Below are positions 35,646 through 45,599 of a stretch of DNA of 64,000 nucleotides, in pieces. The notes under the pieces were generated by a model. It made no database searches. It saw only the letters and a program-made list of their open reading frames with translations, and was not told where the DNA came from. The stretch lies in NCBI GenBank assembly GCA_022494885.1, contig JAGVSM010004272.1, positions 141,439-205,438 of the forward strand. Direction: 5' to 3'. The translations under genes and the position numbers were made by a program. The stretch's first letter is position 1, and every line of letters begins with the position of its first letter. Origin of the DNA: Micrasema longulum. Lineage: Eukaryota > Arthropoda > Insecta > Trichoptera > Brachycentridae.

Positions 35646-35999
35646 TAATTTAAATTACATCTTTGCTAATATGTATTGCCTCACAGCTTACGCTATTCAG
35701 TACAATTCTTAATATAATAAATTTAACACAAACGAGTGTGAGATATCAAAATGCTTCGTACAGGTACTTTGTATTAAGAAATCTGTGAAATTTACAAATA
35801 ATAATCATCATTTTTATGGCTTATTAACAAAAATCACAATTTTTTTATCTGAAAAAAAAAATACAATTACAATTTCTCTGGATTACATTTAGTCTGTCTT
35901 ACTAAGTACAACTTGTTTTCAGGCAGACATTTTTATGCAAAATAAAGAAATATATTTTGGATCTTTGTAAATTTGTCATTTACTAATGAAAAAATATTG

Positions 36000-37085
36000 T
36001 TATTAGCAAACATTATGTGAAACTAACAAGTTAGTTATTAGTACAAAGGAATATAAATTGGATTCAATAAACTGTTTATTCAAAAATTTGACCTTATCAA
36101 TACATGCTACCTGTGAGTATGTAAAAAGAAATTTTCCCAGGGTACCTTTTTTTTTCGACGCAGTGATCGGAAAATTGTAATTTAGGTAGGCCTTAAGAAG
36201 TCACGTGAAGGACCTTTTTTAAATTTTCCTGAAACGAAAAAAAAGGTTACTTCTAGAAACGTTTCCTCGAAAATTCCCATCGGTAAAGGAAATTTACGTA
36301 AAGCCAAGTATGGTAAGCAACATTATTTTTTATCGTTATTATTTACTGTTTGTGATCCATAAAGGGTTGCTAGAGATCTAACCCCGTATTTATACTAGAG
36401 TTTGGATGTTCTTATTGAATAATTCATAAAGTCTTTCCGTATAATAAAAATTATTGGATTCCAATACAAACTTGTCGTAGCAAATGTAACAAGAGCAGAG
36501 AAGGGAAGAAAATGAGTTTTGGTGCAATCAAATAAAAAACAGACAGCATTTATTTTTGCTCGAAATTGATATTAAAAGCGTATGTATATATTATACCGAT
36601 TATTAAATTTTGTTTACGATATTTTTACTTACAAAGAATATTAAAAGTATTTAAGTAGAACGGAGCGTGTGATATACACAAAGCTTCTCAACCAATACCA
36701 TTTCCATTAAAATAAGGATCCAAATTTTAAAATCATATTAAACCATTTTTTGGTTCAAAGATTTTTTTTTGTACATGTTGTACAATATGAATTATGTAAA
36801 TGTTTGTTAACTATTTTTATTGTATTTAATTGAATTATTAGCAAAAAGGAATAGTTTAACCATTTTAAAAGATAATTTTAGAAACTACGAGATATGATTT
36901 TGAAAATGTTTACAGGAAACTGAATACGTGTGGTAATAAAAAAATCATAATAAAAATAATGACAAGGTTTAGTTCTGCACGTGAACGCAAAATATGATTA
37001 TTTATTATGAAATCCAATGATCAAATAGAAGACACGTTTAAAAAATAATGTGAAAAAGAGTCATTACAGGCTTTGATAATTTATT
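36000..37085. other. AT-rich stretch without recognised gene
   Basis: No coding segment or repeat family was identified with confidence. Confidence 0.35.
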
Positions 37086-37089
37086 TTTA

Positions 37090-37152
37090 ATCAATCCCGA
37101 GACCTCTAGCATGATACGCAAACGCGCTGACCGTTACACCACGAGTCTGACA
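37090..37152 (-). mobile_element. SINE family S1, head only
   Basis: The minus strand reads CTCGTGGTGTAACGGTCAGC and GAGGTCTCGGGATTG. Box A- and B-like elements are well kept, while the body is missing or too diverged to see. Confidence 0.65.
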
Positions 37153-37249
37153 AAAGTAAGTTATACCAGTTACTATATAATAAAGGTTTCAGCTCTTTTA
37201 CTTTTGTGAAAAAACCTTTTTGCTGTAAAAAACAGATTCTATTCAATTT

Positions 37250-37422
37250 AATTCAATTTCAATTTATTTTAACAGAGAGGGAAAATGTTTTTGAAAAGGG
37301 ATATGGAAGTCTAGGCATTTACAGGACTTATAACCTGTAACTTAAACCAGCCAATGACAGGTCATAAGTCCTGTAAATACCTAGTCTTCTCTATTACCTT
37401 CTCAAAAATGTTTTCTCTTGGG
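37250..37422. mobile_element. Family M, short palindromic deletion derivative
   Basis: The outer parts of both arms (TTTTAACAGAGAGGGAAAAT ... GGCATTTACAGGACTTATAA and TTATGACCTG-type inverse TCATAAGTCCTGTAAATACC) meet directly. The middle of the palindrome seen at 5.9 kb is deleted. The right end stops inside the arm at about 37422. Confidence 0.7.
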
Positions 37423-37659
37423 TTTATACGGCGAATGATTATGGATGCGGAAAACAATCAAGATCGAGAAAGATATGGCATAACCAAATCCAATAAATGC
37501 TTTAAGATAAACGTGTCGAAAGTCGTGCATGCGGAGATGCACAAATGTAAAGAAAGCGAGGTCTGTACGCGAAAACCGAGAGACACGGCGTCTTATTATC
37601 TCTGCCTAACCCTACACAGTAACGGTGTGATGGTTTGTTATTGTGGTCTTATATTATGA
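37423..37659 (+). CDS. Unrecognised coding-like segment (78 codons, Cys-rich)
   Basis: The 3' part of an open frame, from the family M end to a stop at 37659, has higher GC and balanced codon use (many CG-containing codons). It reads through ERYGITKSNKCFKINV, HAEMHKCKES and YYLCLTLHSN to a Cys-x-Cys near the end. The ATG at 37354 lies inside the MITE and is unlikely to be the real start. It could be an exon remnant of a gene, a retrocopy or part of an unknown transposon. Confidence 0.3.
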   Translation, partial: FIRRMIMDAENNQDRERYGITKSNKCFKINVSKVVHAEMHKCKESEVCTRKPRDTASYYLCLTLHSNGVMVCYCGLIL

Positions 37660-38914
37660 GACTTTTATATAAACTTTTTGAATGATCAACTATTTATGAA
37701 TTTTGAGTAGGATTGTTTGAATAAATTAACTTGTCTGAAATCCCGAAGAACCCTTTTTGAATCATGAAAAATTCATTTCACTTGGATAAACTCCTTCCGT
37801 GTTCTTTCATGCTTTGAAATATTTATACAAGGTAATCCAATAAAAGGCTGTCATATAAATGTCCCTTGAAAATGAATACTGCATAGATTCTGTAGAAACA
37901 AAATGGAAATATCTTCCGATAGGAATTGAAACGGATTGATAAATTAACTTATACATGTTTAATGGACATAAAAATACTAAAATTAATAAAAATAAAATAA
38001 AATATACAATACATAAAATAATTGTCTGTAATAATTTACAGACACCTTTTATTTTCTTTGTTTCGTGAATAAAAAGAAATTTGTTTATAGATATTAAATT
38101 TAAAACAAATATTTGAGGTTAATATAACTTTTCTTAACTAGACATCACAATAGTCAGTTTTAGGAGCCGACTTCACAATATAATGAAAAACGTTAACTCT
38201 TTCAGATCTGAATCAATTCCTTTGGATATAAAAAGGATTTAAATTAGTTTTTCCTGTTTTCCGACATAAAATGTTATTGAATTATTTAAAATTGGATAAT
38301 ACCACAGCCAACTTCATCATGAAGCTCATCACTTGGGTTCAAATGACGGCATATCTTATTACGCCAAAATCCAAACAACTTTTTAAAAGTTTAAACATCA
38401 TAAAATTCAGAAAATTCAAAAACAACAATAAAAAATAAGTAAATAGTACTTCTATATGTAGAAAAATATTAGTATTAACTTCAATTTTGATATATCTGTC
38501 AAATCATAAGTTTTTTGGAGTTCATTTGAGAATGTCGATGATGATAATTGATTTGCACCAAAAATTTGAGTTGGAGAAAAAAAGTTTTTTTTTATAAAAA
38601 TAAAAAATCTAATTAAAATAATAACAATAAATAAGTCGAGCGAAAATTAAGGCAGTATCAATACAAAATGGCAGTAAACTAAGAAGTAACGAGTGTTACA
38701 TTTTGACTTATAAACGTGGTGGAGTTTGGAGGCTTGAATTTTGATGTCAAATCATCTGAAACCATTTTATGCATATTCGAAGTAAACGAAGATGTAAAAT
38801 AGTTTAACCATTCAAATGGTATTTAAATCTCATTTTCGACAAAATCGGGAGTTACGAGATTTACAGTCTAGGGTGACGATAAAGAATTTTTGTGGAGGCC
38901 ATTTTCTGTCAAAA

Positions 38915-39176
38915 CATCATCATCATCATTCCCTTTCCACACCTATTGGTGCATAGGGCACTGCATTGGTATACCAATCGCAGCGTATCTTGATCATTTT
39001 TGTTATATGAATATAGGGTGATCAGTCTTACGCTTCACGTACCAGTCTAGGGACTATGAAATATTCTAATGTAAAAACACATTTTCAAATAATATTTCAT
39101 ATTGACTATGTCGGGAATCGAACCCGAGACCTCTTGCATGGTAGGCATGCGCTGACCATTACTCCACAAGGCCAAC
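38915..39176 (-). mobile_element. SINE family S1, near complete
   Basis: The plus strand begins with the tail ATCATCATCATCATT. It then shows GTGCATAGGGCACTGCATTG, ATACCAATCGCAG and ATATTTCATATTGACTATGT, and finally the tRNA-like head, whose minus-strand form is GTAATGGTCAGCGCATGCC with box B GGGTTCGATTCCCG. This is the best-preserved S1 head in the window. Confidence 0.85.
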
Positions 39177-39224
39177 AAAACATCACGGAATATTATTATC
39201 ATCACAATCTGTGCTCTTTGCTAT

Positions 39225-39700
39225 GATCAGCTGGATGAAGTGTATTTTGAGCTCCTTAAACCCAATGAAATAATAACGGGATAGTTCTTCGGGATGCGTT
39301 TGAGCCAAGCATTGAAGGAAAAATGGCCGCAATAGACAAAATAATTGCTGCATGACAACGCTCGACCATATGTTGCAAGGCCAGTCAAAACACACTCGGA
39401 AACGCTTAAATGCGAAATCCTACCCCACCTATCGTATTCATCGGACACTGCTGCTTCTGATTACCACTTGTCCCGATCGATGACTCGTGGCCCGACTAAA
39501 CAGCTCTTCCATTATCATAAAGATGCCCAAAACTGGCTCGATTCGTGGATAACCTAAAAAATGAGTCATTTTTTCTAGATGGTATTCGTTTGCTCCGAAA
39601 ATGGGAGAAAATAGTCGCTAGTGATGGACAATACTTTAAATGACATTGATGGCTTAGAACTAACATATTGTAAATACCATTATTGCCAAAAATGAGTTAT
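39225..39700 (+). pseudogene. Mariner transposase pseudogene
   Basis: Frames with several stops and an internal deletion read VYFELLKPNE, MRLSQALKEK, LLHDNARPYVA and SDYHL, then NWLDSWI. These are the second and third catalytic-Asp regions of the mariner family. The first catalytic region, the DNA-binding N-terminus and both terminal repeats are not seen. Several stops, for example just after NWLDSWIT at 39555, show it is inactive. It lies next to an S1 SINE. Confidence 0.8.
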
Positions 39701-40238
39701 GTACTAAAAAGTATTAAGTTTAACCTATTTTTTTATGTGCTAAAATATTGCATCTCCCAAGCCCAATAATCTAAAGATATATATCTATTAAAATATGTTG
39801 TCAATCCTGTAGACAATATTTTTTAAAACACAGATACTGTCTCTTCATTACAATATATTTATATTTATGCCAAACATTAGTTCATGTCAAATGATTGTAT
39901 TTACATCAGACACAAAACCTTATTTCTATTAAATAAAATCTAATTTTTTAAGATGTGAAAAATTTCAAAAGCGCTTTTCTCAGTATTATGATTAATGGGG
40001 GTACAATATTTTAGTACATCGAGTATCGACATGTTCTGTACTATGTTTTAAAAATAAAGCATTGATTTCAACGAAAAAATAGCAAAGACTTTTTCAAAAC
40101 AAAATATCATTATTATTATTATTTAGTTGTTTAATGTTAAGTTCATGTTTATATAATTAATCAGCCCGGATAATTGGGTTTTTAATTTTTTAATTTTATT
40201 TTTTTCGAATAATTATAGACCACTTTGAGGTAACCTGT

Positions 40239-40486
40239 CGGCCTCATTTTGTAATGGTCAGTGCATTTACCTACTATTCAAGAGGTCTCAGGTTTGATTT
40301 CTAACATGATTGATATAAAATATTTGCACCAGCATATTTCATAGTCTCTGGACTGGTACCTGAAGCGTAAAACTAATCATCTTACATTCATGTAACAAAA
40401 TTGATTAAAATACTCTGCAATTGGTGTACCAATGCAGTTGCATATGCACCATTAAGTGTAGAAAGAGAATGAGGATGATTATTATC
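40239..40486 (+). mobile_element. SINE family S1, near complete
   Basis: Head GCCTCATTTTGTAATGGTCA, box B-like AGGTCTCAGGTTTGATTTC, body ATAGTCTCTGGACTGGTACC, 3' body ATTGGTGTACCAATGCAG and tail GAATGAGGATGATTATTAT. It is colinear with the inverted copies at 19.4 and 38.9 kb. Confidence 0.85.
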
Positions 40487-40639
40487 ACCCACATATTACA
40501 ACACATATGTGTAAAAAAGTATACTTAATGATTTTTATATCTTAATGTGGATGAATTATGTTTATTTCAGTGCCTGAAATATGTTTACTTAGATAGGGAA
40601 TTGTTTAGTGATAATTTAAATCGTATTAGTAATAGATCC

Positions 40640-41105
40640 GATAGGTACTGTTAGTTCCAGGATGCAGAACTAAGTTCAAACAGAAGCACTTCTTACATGT
40701 TGGTCCAAGACCCTTCAATCTTCTAACTAAGGAACTACTAAACATTAAATCACTGGTTCAGTTTAAAGTAGGTTTGAGGCATGGAAGAAACAGATATAAC
40801 TTAAGCAAAAAATAAAATTAAAATAAATGTATACTGCAAAAAAATCGTGTTTTAGGATTATCAGCATATGTTATTTGGTTTTTCTTTTATTGTTCCTTTC
40901 TTTTCTTTTCGTGGTCATGTCATACCATATTAATATGCTTTAAGCTTTTTAATAATTAAGGAATGGCCTACGCTTAGACGCTGAAGTCTTTGTGGGTATT
41001 TTTTCCAGTTTATGTTATTACTTAATTTTAAGATTTATTTTTCAAAGTGTATTTTTGTAATTTTATTCCTATGTAAATAATAAATGTATGGAAAAATAAA
41101 CCAAA
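40640..41105 (+). mobile_element. 5'-truncated LINE, C-terminal remnant
   Basis: A frame at about 40683-40790 reads LHVGPRPFNLLTKELLNIK followed by a VQFKVGLRHG segment. This is the usual end of a LINE polymerase (GPRLFN...LP..., FK..L). The 3' UTR continues to an A-rich end near 41105. Confidence 0.55.
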
Positions 41106-41369
41106 AATGAAAATAATAATAGTAAAAATACCTTATGTAAAAGAAAAATGTTATAAGATTTTGCGAGATACTTGTATATACAAAACCTATAGCGTGTGTT
41201 TTAAGAAGGTTATTCTAGAAATATTTAGAGTGTGGTATTGATAAATATTGTCAGTTTTATGACGACATAAATCCATCCATTTGCAATCGACACGTACTAA
41301 GAACTTGTTCCTTAACTCTTGCGTGTCACCTTCAGTCAGAGTCCGAAAAAACGAAAAAAATATATTGTT

Positions 41370-41660
41370 AAAAATGCTTTGGACGACATCACTTGTTCGT
41401 ATGAATCAACCAATGGTAAGAGAGTTGTGGAAGATTTCCGGTTTACTAACCGTCAACGAACCAACCGGCTGTTGAGACGTAATACAGGGAGTAATTTCAG
41501 AAAAACAAAACTTAAGAAATCATAGTTTTGATTAAACGAAAATATAAACAAAAAAATAAGAAAAAATGGCTTAATTAAATAGTCTATAAACAAATATAAA
41601 ACAATTTTAAAAAAAAACTCTGAACTTTCTCATTGTAATACGGGCGCTTGTATGTTTACT
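41370..41660 (+). repeat. Dispersed repeat R4, copy
   Basis: It shares TGGAAGATTTCCGGT, GAGTAATTTCAGAAA, AACAAAACTTAAGAAATC and CTGAACTTTCTCATTGTA with 52965-53280, same orientation. The overlapping 64- and 68-codon ORFs are incidental. Confidence 0.6.
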
Positions 41661-42653
41661 TAGAATGTTTATGTATACCATAATAAGTTGTGAAATTAAT
41701 TTTATTGGGTATTTTGAAAAAAAAAATATCGTTTTCTAAATGTATTGAATATTTGAATTGGTGTTTTTTTTTCAAATAAAGGTTTTACTATGTTATTGAT
41801 CAAATTCTATCATTTATTGATAACAACGAATTTCTCCTGAGAAATCCCACTAATTTAATCATTTTTAATACAGGTACAGTTCATTTAAATCATTAATAAC
41901 TTTTACTTTATGTATACGAAACAAAAAGTTTTCATATAAATTATTTTAGTGTGCCTACTACGACCAACAAAATGTATATTTTTAATCGATTCGCCGACAG
42001 ACGCGGACACATTAACCTAGCATAATTAAATATTAAATTGCAGTGTTCACTTTGACATTTATTATTTGCTACTTCACAGTTTCTTTATGAAGTTTTTAAT
42101 AAATACGTCGATCAATCATTTATTTGTCTGGTATCGCCAAATCACTATTTTTAAATTGCGATAAATTAAATAGAAGAAACTAAATAATCATATCACCTTT
42201 TATAGTCCACTCCTGTTTTATTTAAGAACATGTGAAAATGAGTGAATTTTAACCCTCGCCCTCCTTACTCTCTACCCTAAAAAACACAAAATGTTACTTG
42301 ACATAAAGACAAATGTATTAAATTTAGATGAACACTTTCAACTGTGAAAAAAGTGTTAACAAAAGTGAAAACAAATTGCATTATTTTTATTACTTTAGTT
42401 CAGTTAAAATGCAAATCTAGTGTACTGAATTTAATATCTAATCTGTTGTAGGCTAAATTATTACGGCACCAAAACATGACTTGAGACTCTTAAGCTGATT
42501 TTTTTGTGTTTTTAAAAATATTAACAATGAACGTCTTTGTTCGATTGAGAAATTTATATTCAAATATATATATATTTTTTTACATATTATAAAGCATACC
42601 CAGGTCAAACTAGAAAATGGACATATTTATTCTAAAAAAATCCTTTTTTTTAG

Positions 42654-42808
42654 GTTTTATTGTATCTGCCGGAGGTTCTATAGCAGAGTACGAGAAGAAG
42701 CACTGGGTCAAAAGGTTTTCGGGGCTTTATACTGGCCCTTATTTTGACCCCACGACTCCTACGAATATAACAGCACAATTAGGGACCCACGCATATTTAC
42801 CCTGCAAG
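42654..42808 (+). CDS. dpr: dpr family exon: N-terminal segment and first half of Ig domain 1
   Basis: After a pyrimidine-rich acceptor (TTTTTTTTAG ending 42653) this exon encodes EYEKKHWVKRF, then GPYFDPTTPTNIT and GTHAYLPCK. It ends at the donor AAG/GTAAGC (42808/42809), phase 0. Cys of LPCK (42803-42805) is the first cysteine of the Ig disulfide, and NIT is an N-glycosylation sequon. In Drosophila, Dpr proteins are membrane-anchored two-Ig-domain surface receptors that pair with DIP proteins in synaptic partner choice. HAYLPC recalls Dpr11 from memory. The acceptor implies an upstream exon with the signal peptide; an in-frame ATG at 42617 is probably intronic. Confidence 0.85.
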
Positions 42809-42929
42809 GTAAGCTCATATATTACTCATTAATAAAACATTACTTTTTGTATCTTTTTTTTCAATATGACCGAAGTATTTTCTTATCTTTACTAATAAAA
42901 ATAAAATATTTAAAGCACTGTTATACAGT

Positions 42930-43615
42930 AAAAGTTTTCTCTTTTTTATGTTTTTGTGAAACATCATCTGAAGGGCGCTTTACAATTTATTCCTTAACTT
43001 AAATTTTAACTGAGCTAATTTTACGCATTGTATTTTCTGATTTTAAAATTGAGAGTATGATTGACGTTAAAAATAAGATTTGAATAGAGGTCTGAGCTGA
43101 TTGGCACTGTTTACGATTTGCAAGTGTGAAAACAATTGGTTCCAAGCCAAGGAGCCGGCAACGACAAAAACACGATCTTTAAACCTAGCGTTTGAGCAGC
43201 GTCGTATTTTGACAACTTTCCCTCTGGCTGAATCAAATGCTGACCTGAGAGTCATTTTGTTTGACATATATTTTCCTTAATACTGAAATCCGATAGGTAT
43301 TTTGGAACCATTTCATAAAAAAATTTGATAACTGTCCAGCAAAGCTAATATTTTATTATCTTTGGGCTTTTTAACCAGCGCAAATCTCGAAGATGTTTTG
43401 AGAATATTTTTTTACTCCTGCCGCGGCACTGAAAACATATTTTGGGAGATTTGCGTACATTCCAGTACGGTAATTTAGACGCAAAACGACATAAGCATTC
43501 ACAAGATCTTTAGTTGGGTCTGTTGGAATATTTTTCACAGGAAAAAAAACAGCAAAAAACATTTTGTTGACCTGAGAATGAAGAAAAGGATTTGAATCTA
43601 AATGAACACCCACCC
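42930..43615 (-). mobile_element. LINE family D in dpr intron, decayed
   Basis: Minus-strand frames 43613-43371 and 43267-43067 read YANLPKYVFSAAAGV and VVAGSLAWNQLFSHLQ, typical of the region after the polymerase palm and the C-terminus of LINEs. A weak GGGCGC hairpin remnant lies near 42975. It supplies the uninterrupted sequence for the SINE-split copy at 23.7-24.6 kb. It lies antisense within the 1,894-bp intron between the first two dpr exons. Confidence 0.6.
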
Positions 43616-43841
43616 ACTAGTTAAACATTTAAACTAGAGTTAAGCTGACATGTGATTGAAATTAGAGATTAATCTAAAAAGTGTTCTAACTTTTTTGTCA
43701 CTGTCAGTAGAAACTCAATTTTAGATTGATTAAGTTTGAGTCTGTTTGATGACATTCAGTTATTGAAAATTTGTGTGCGATGCAATTTTTCGAATTCTTT
43801 ATATCTTAAAGATAGCAGTTAACATAGATTTGTTGACCATC

Positions 43842-44055
43842 CGCATAACGTGATGCATAGAAAACTGCATTGGCACTCCAATTGCAATAAATCTAGATTA
43901 CTTTGTTACTTGGCCGATAAAGTGATCAGTTTTTCGCTTCAAGTGAAGGTCCAGGACCACAAAAATTTTGCAGTGTAAAACCATCTTATGCCAGAAATTA
44001 CACTTAGGACTTCAAGCATGGTAGTCAAACGCGCCAATCAAACCAGTGTAAAAAA
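43842..44055 (-). mobile_element. SINE family S1, diverged copy in dpr intron
   Basis: The plus strand shows ACTGCATTGGCACTCCAATT, then AAGGTCCAGGACCAC, then the decayed head whose minus-strand form is GGCGCGTTTGACTACCATGC. It is the oldest-looking S1 copy. Confidence 0.65.
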
Positions 44056-44242
44056 CAACCAGAAGCCTGGACGAGCGTGTATTATTTATCCGCTTGGACA
44101 CAGAAAAATTAATTCGTATCAGCGAAGTTAAAAAAAATATGCCACAGAAATCATCATATCATAACAGAAGCAATATCCACAAAGGAAAAGTTATACCAGC
44201 TACCAGTTGAAGATAATTTTCAGTTTAAGCAATAACTAGAAT

Positions 44243-44423
44243 TTAAACTTATAATATTACAATCAAACACTGATTTGAGTCTACTGAACACTTCATTTTA
44301 TTTTTACAAATATAAAAACAAAAACTTCGTGACAATTGTCTCGCCTTGTTAGGACATTTTTAAACGAAAAAAAAATGTTCAGTAGACTCAAATCAGTGTT
44401 TGATTTCTTATATTATACGTTTA
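44243..44423. mobile_element. Fold-back element in dpr intron
   Basis: The left arm (AATCAAACACTGATTTGAGT, CTACTGAACA) is the reverse complement of the right arm (TGTTCAGTAGACTCAAATCA, GTGTTTGATT). They flank a core containing ACTTCGTGACAATTGTCTCG. A one-armed relative lies at 28.75-28.89 kb. No coding capacity is present. Confidence 0.75.
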
Positions 44424-44702
44424 AATATGGCGTTCTACAAAATTAACACCAAATCAATCAACTAGAATTTACTTCAACAATACTAAAATTGCTTCAGTAA
44501 TCATTTGTAATTGAGTAGCATTAAAAACATAACATCGTAAAAATAGCATCAACTTAAATTGTGGGTGGTGTATTGCGCTCCGAAACAATAAAATTGAGAC
44601 GCCGCATTAATCTAAAATGATAAAATATGAACAAAGAAAGTCCTAAAAATCTGTAATATTTTAAGCAGAATTCATCACGTAATCAGTCATTTTTCTCTGC
44701 AG

Positions 44703-44843
44703 GTGAAGCAGTTGGGAAACAAATCAGTATCCTGGATCAGAAGACGAGATGCTCACATCCTCACAGTAGACCGATACACTTTTATAGCTGATGAGCGATT
44801 TCAGGCTTTTTTAGTAGAAGCCACAGATACTTGGACACTTCAG
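44703..44843 (+). CDS. dpr: dpr family exon: middle of Ig domain 1
   Basis: Acceptor TTTTCTCTGCAG (ends 44702) and donor CAG/GTATTC (44843/44844) bound a 47-codon, phase 0-0 exon. It reads KQLGNKSVSWIRRRDAHIL, then TVDRYTFIADERFQAF and ends WTLQ. Trp in SVSW (44733-44735) is the invariant core tryptophan of the Ig fold, and NKS is a second N-glycosylation sequon. These segments are strongly conserved in the Dpr family and closest, from memory, to Dpr11. Confidence 0.93.
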
Positions 44844-45599
44844 GTATTCCCATAAAATTGTTCTTCTTGTAAAATTAGTTGAAACTTGAATTTACACATG
44901 AAAAAAACGTATTTTTGTTAAATGACATTTTTAAAACGTTGCTAAAACCATTGAACTTAAACACCTTATTTCCTTACAAGCTGCTTCTTAGATTTAGCAA
45001 ATATTATGTTGTTATCAATAATTTAAAAGAAGATATGAACGTAATTCTTTGCTCATATTTCTAGTCATATGCTGTCAGAGTTATAACTTTAAAATTATGA
45101 AGATACACATACTTAAGAATATGATTAGTTTCTTCTTTACCATTACTACATTACCAATTCTACTCATTCAATATTTTAGATTGTACTTGTACTTATGAAC
45201 AAAATGAAAAGTTTGTCATGTTGTTCACAGTTGAGGCCGTCAGCGCAAAAGTAGCCTAACCCTCAATTTTTCATACCTTAAATTACTTAGTCCAAATTAT
45301 TTGAAACGTGCTAAAATTTAATGCAAAACTGGCCTATCCTTGCTAAACAAGGCAACAAATTTAGTAATTATTTTTATCATTGCACCGGATATTTTTTTTA
45401 ACTTATTACACACATGAAAATTATTTTTCTATTTCAGTGAGTTATACATTATCTAAAAACTATTTTTTAAAATACAATATTTAATTATTTGTATTTTTAT
45501 CTAAAAAAAAATATTTTTTTATTGGGGCGGGTAAAATATTTAAACACAACACAAATTTAAAAAACAGTTCTCATACATACTTGCAAGTGTGCACTTGTT

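Noticed and set aside
38915..39176. Functional tRNA gene
   Set aside because: Box A/B-like sequences are present but acceptor and anticodon stems do not form, and the same sequence recurs as a longer repeated element. It is called a SINE.
39183..39448. Minus-strand 70- and 73-codon ORFs
   Set aside because: They are shadows of the mariner transposase pseudogene on the plus strand.
42617..42653. In-frame ATG upstream of the first dpr exon, as a true start
   Set aside because: It lies in what reads as a polypyrimidine tract and acceptor (TTTTTTTTAG), and the 12 residues it adds are Lys/Phe-rich. A signal-peptide exon further upstream is more likely.
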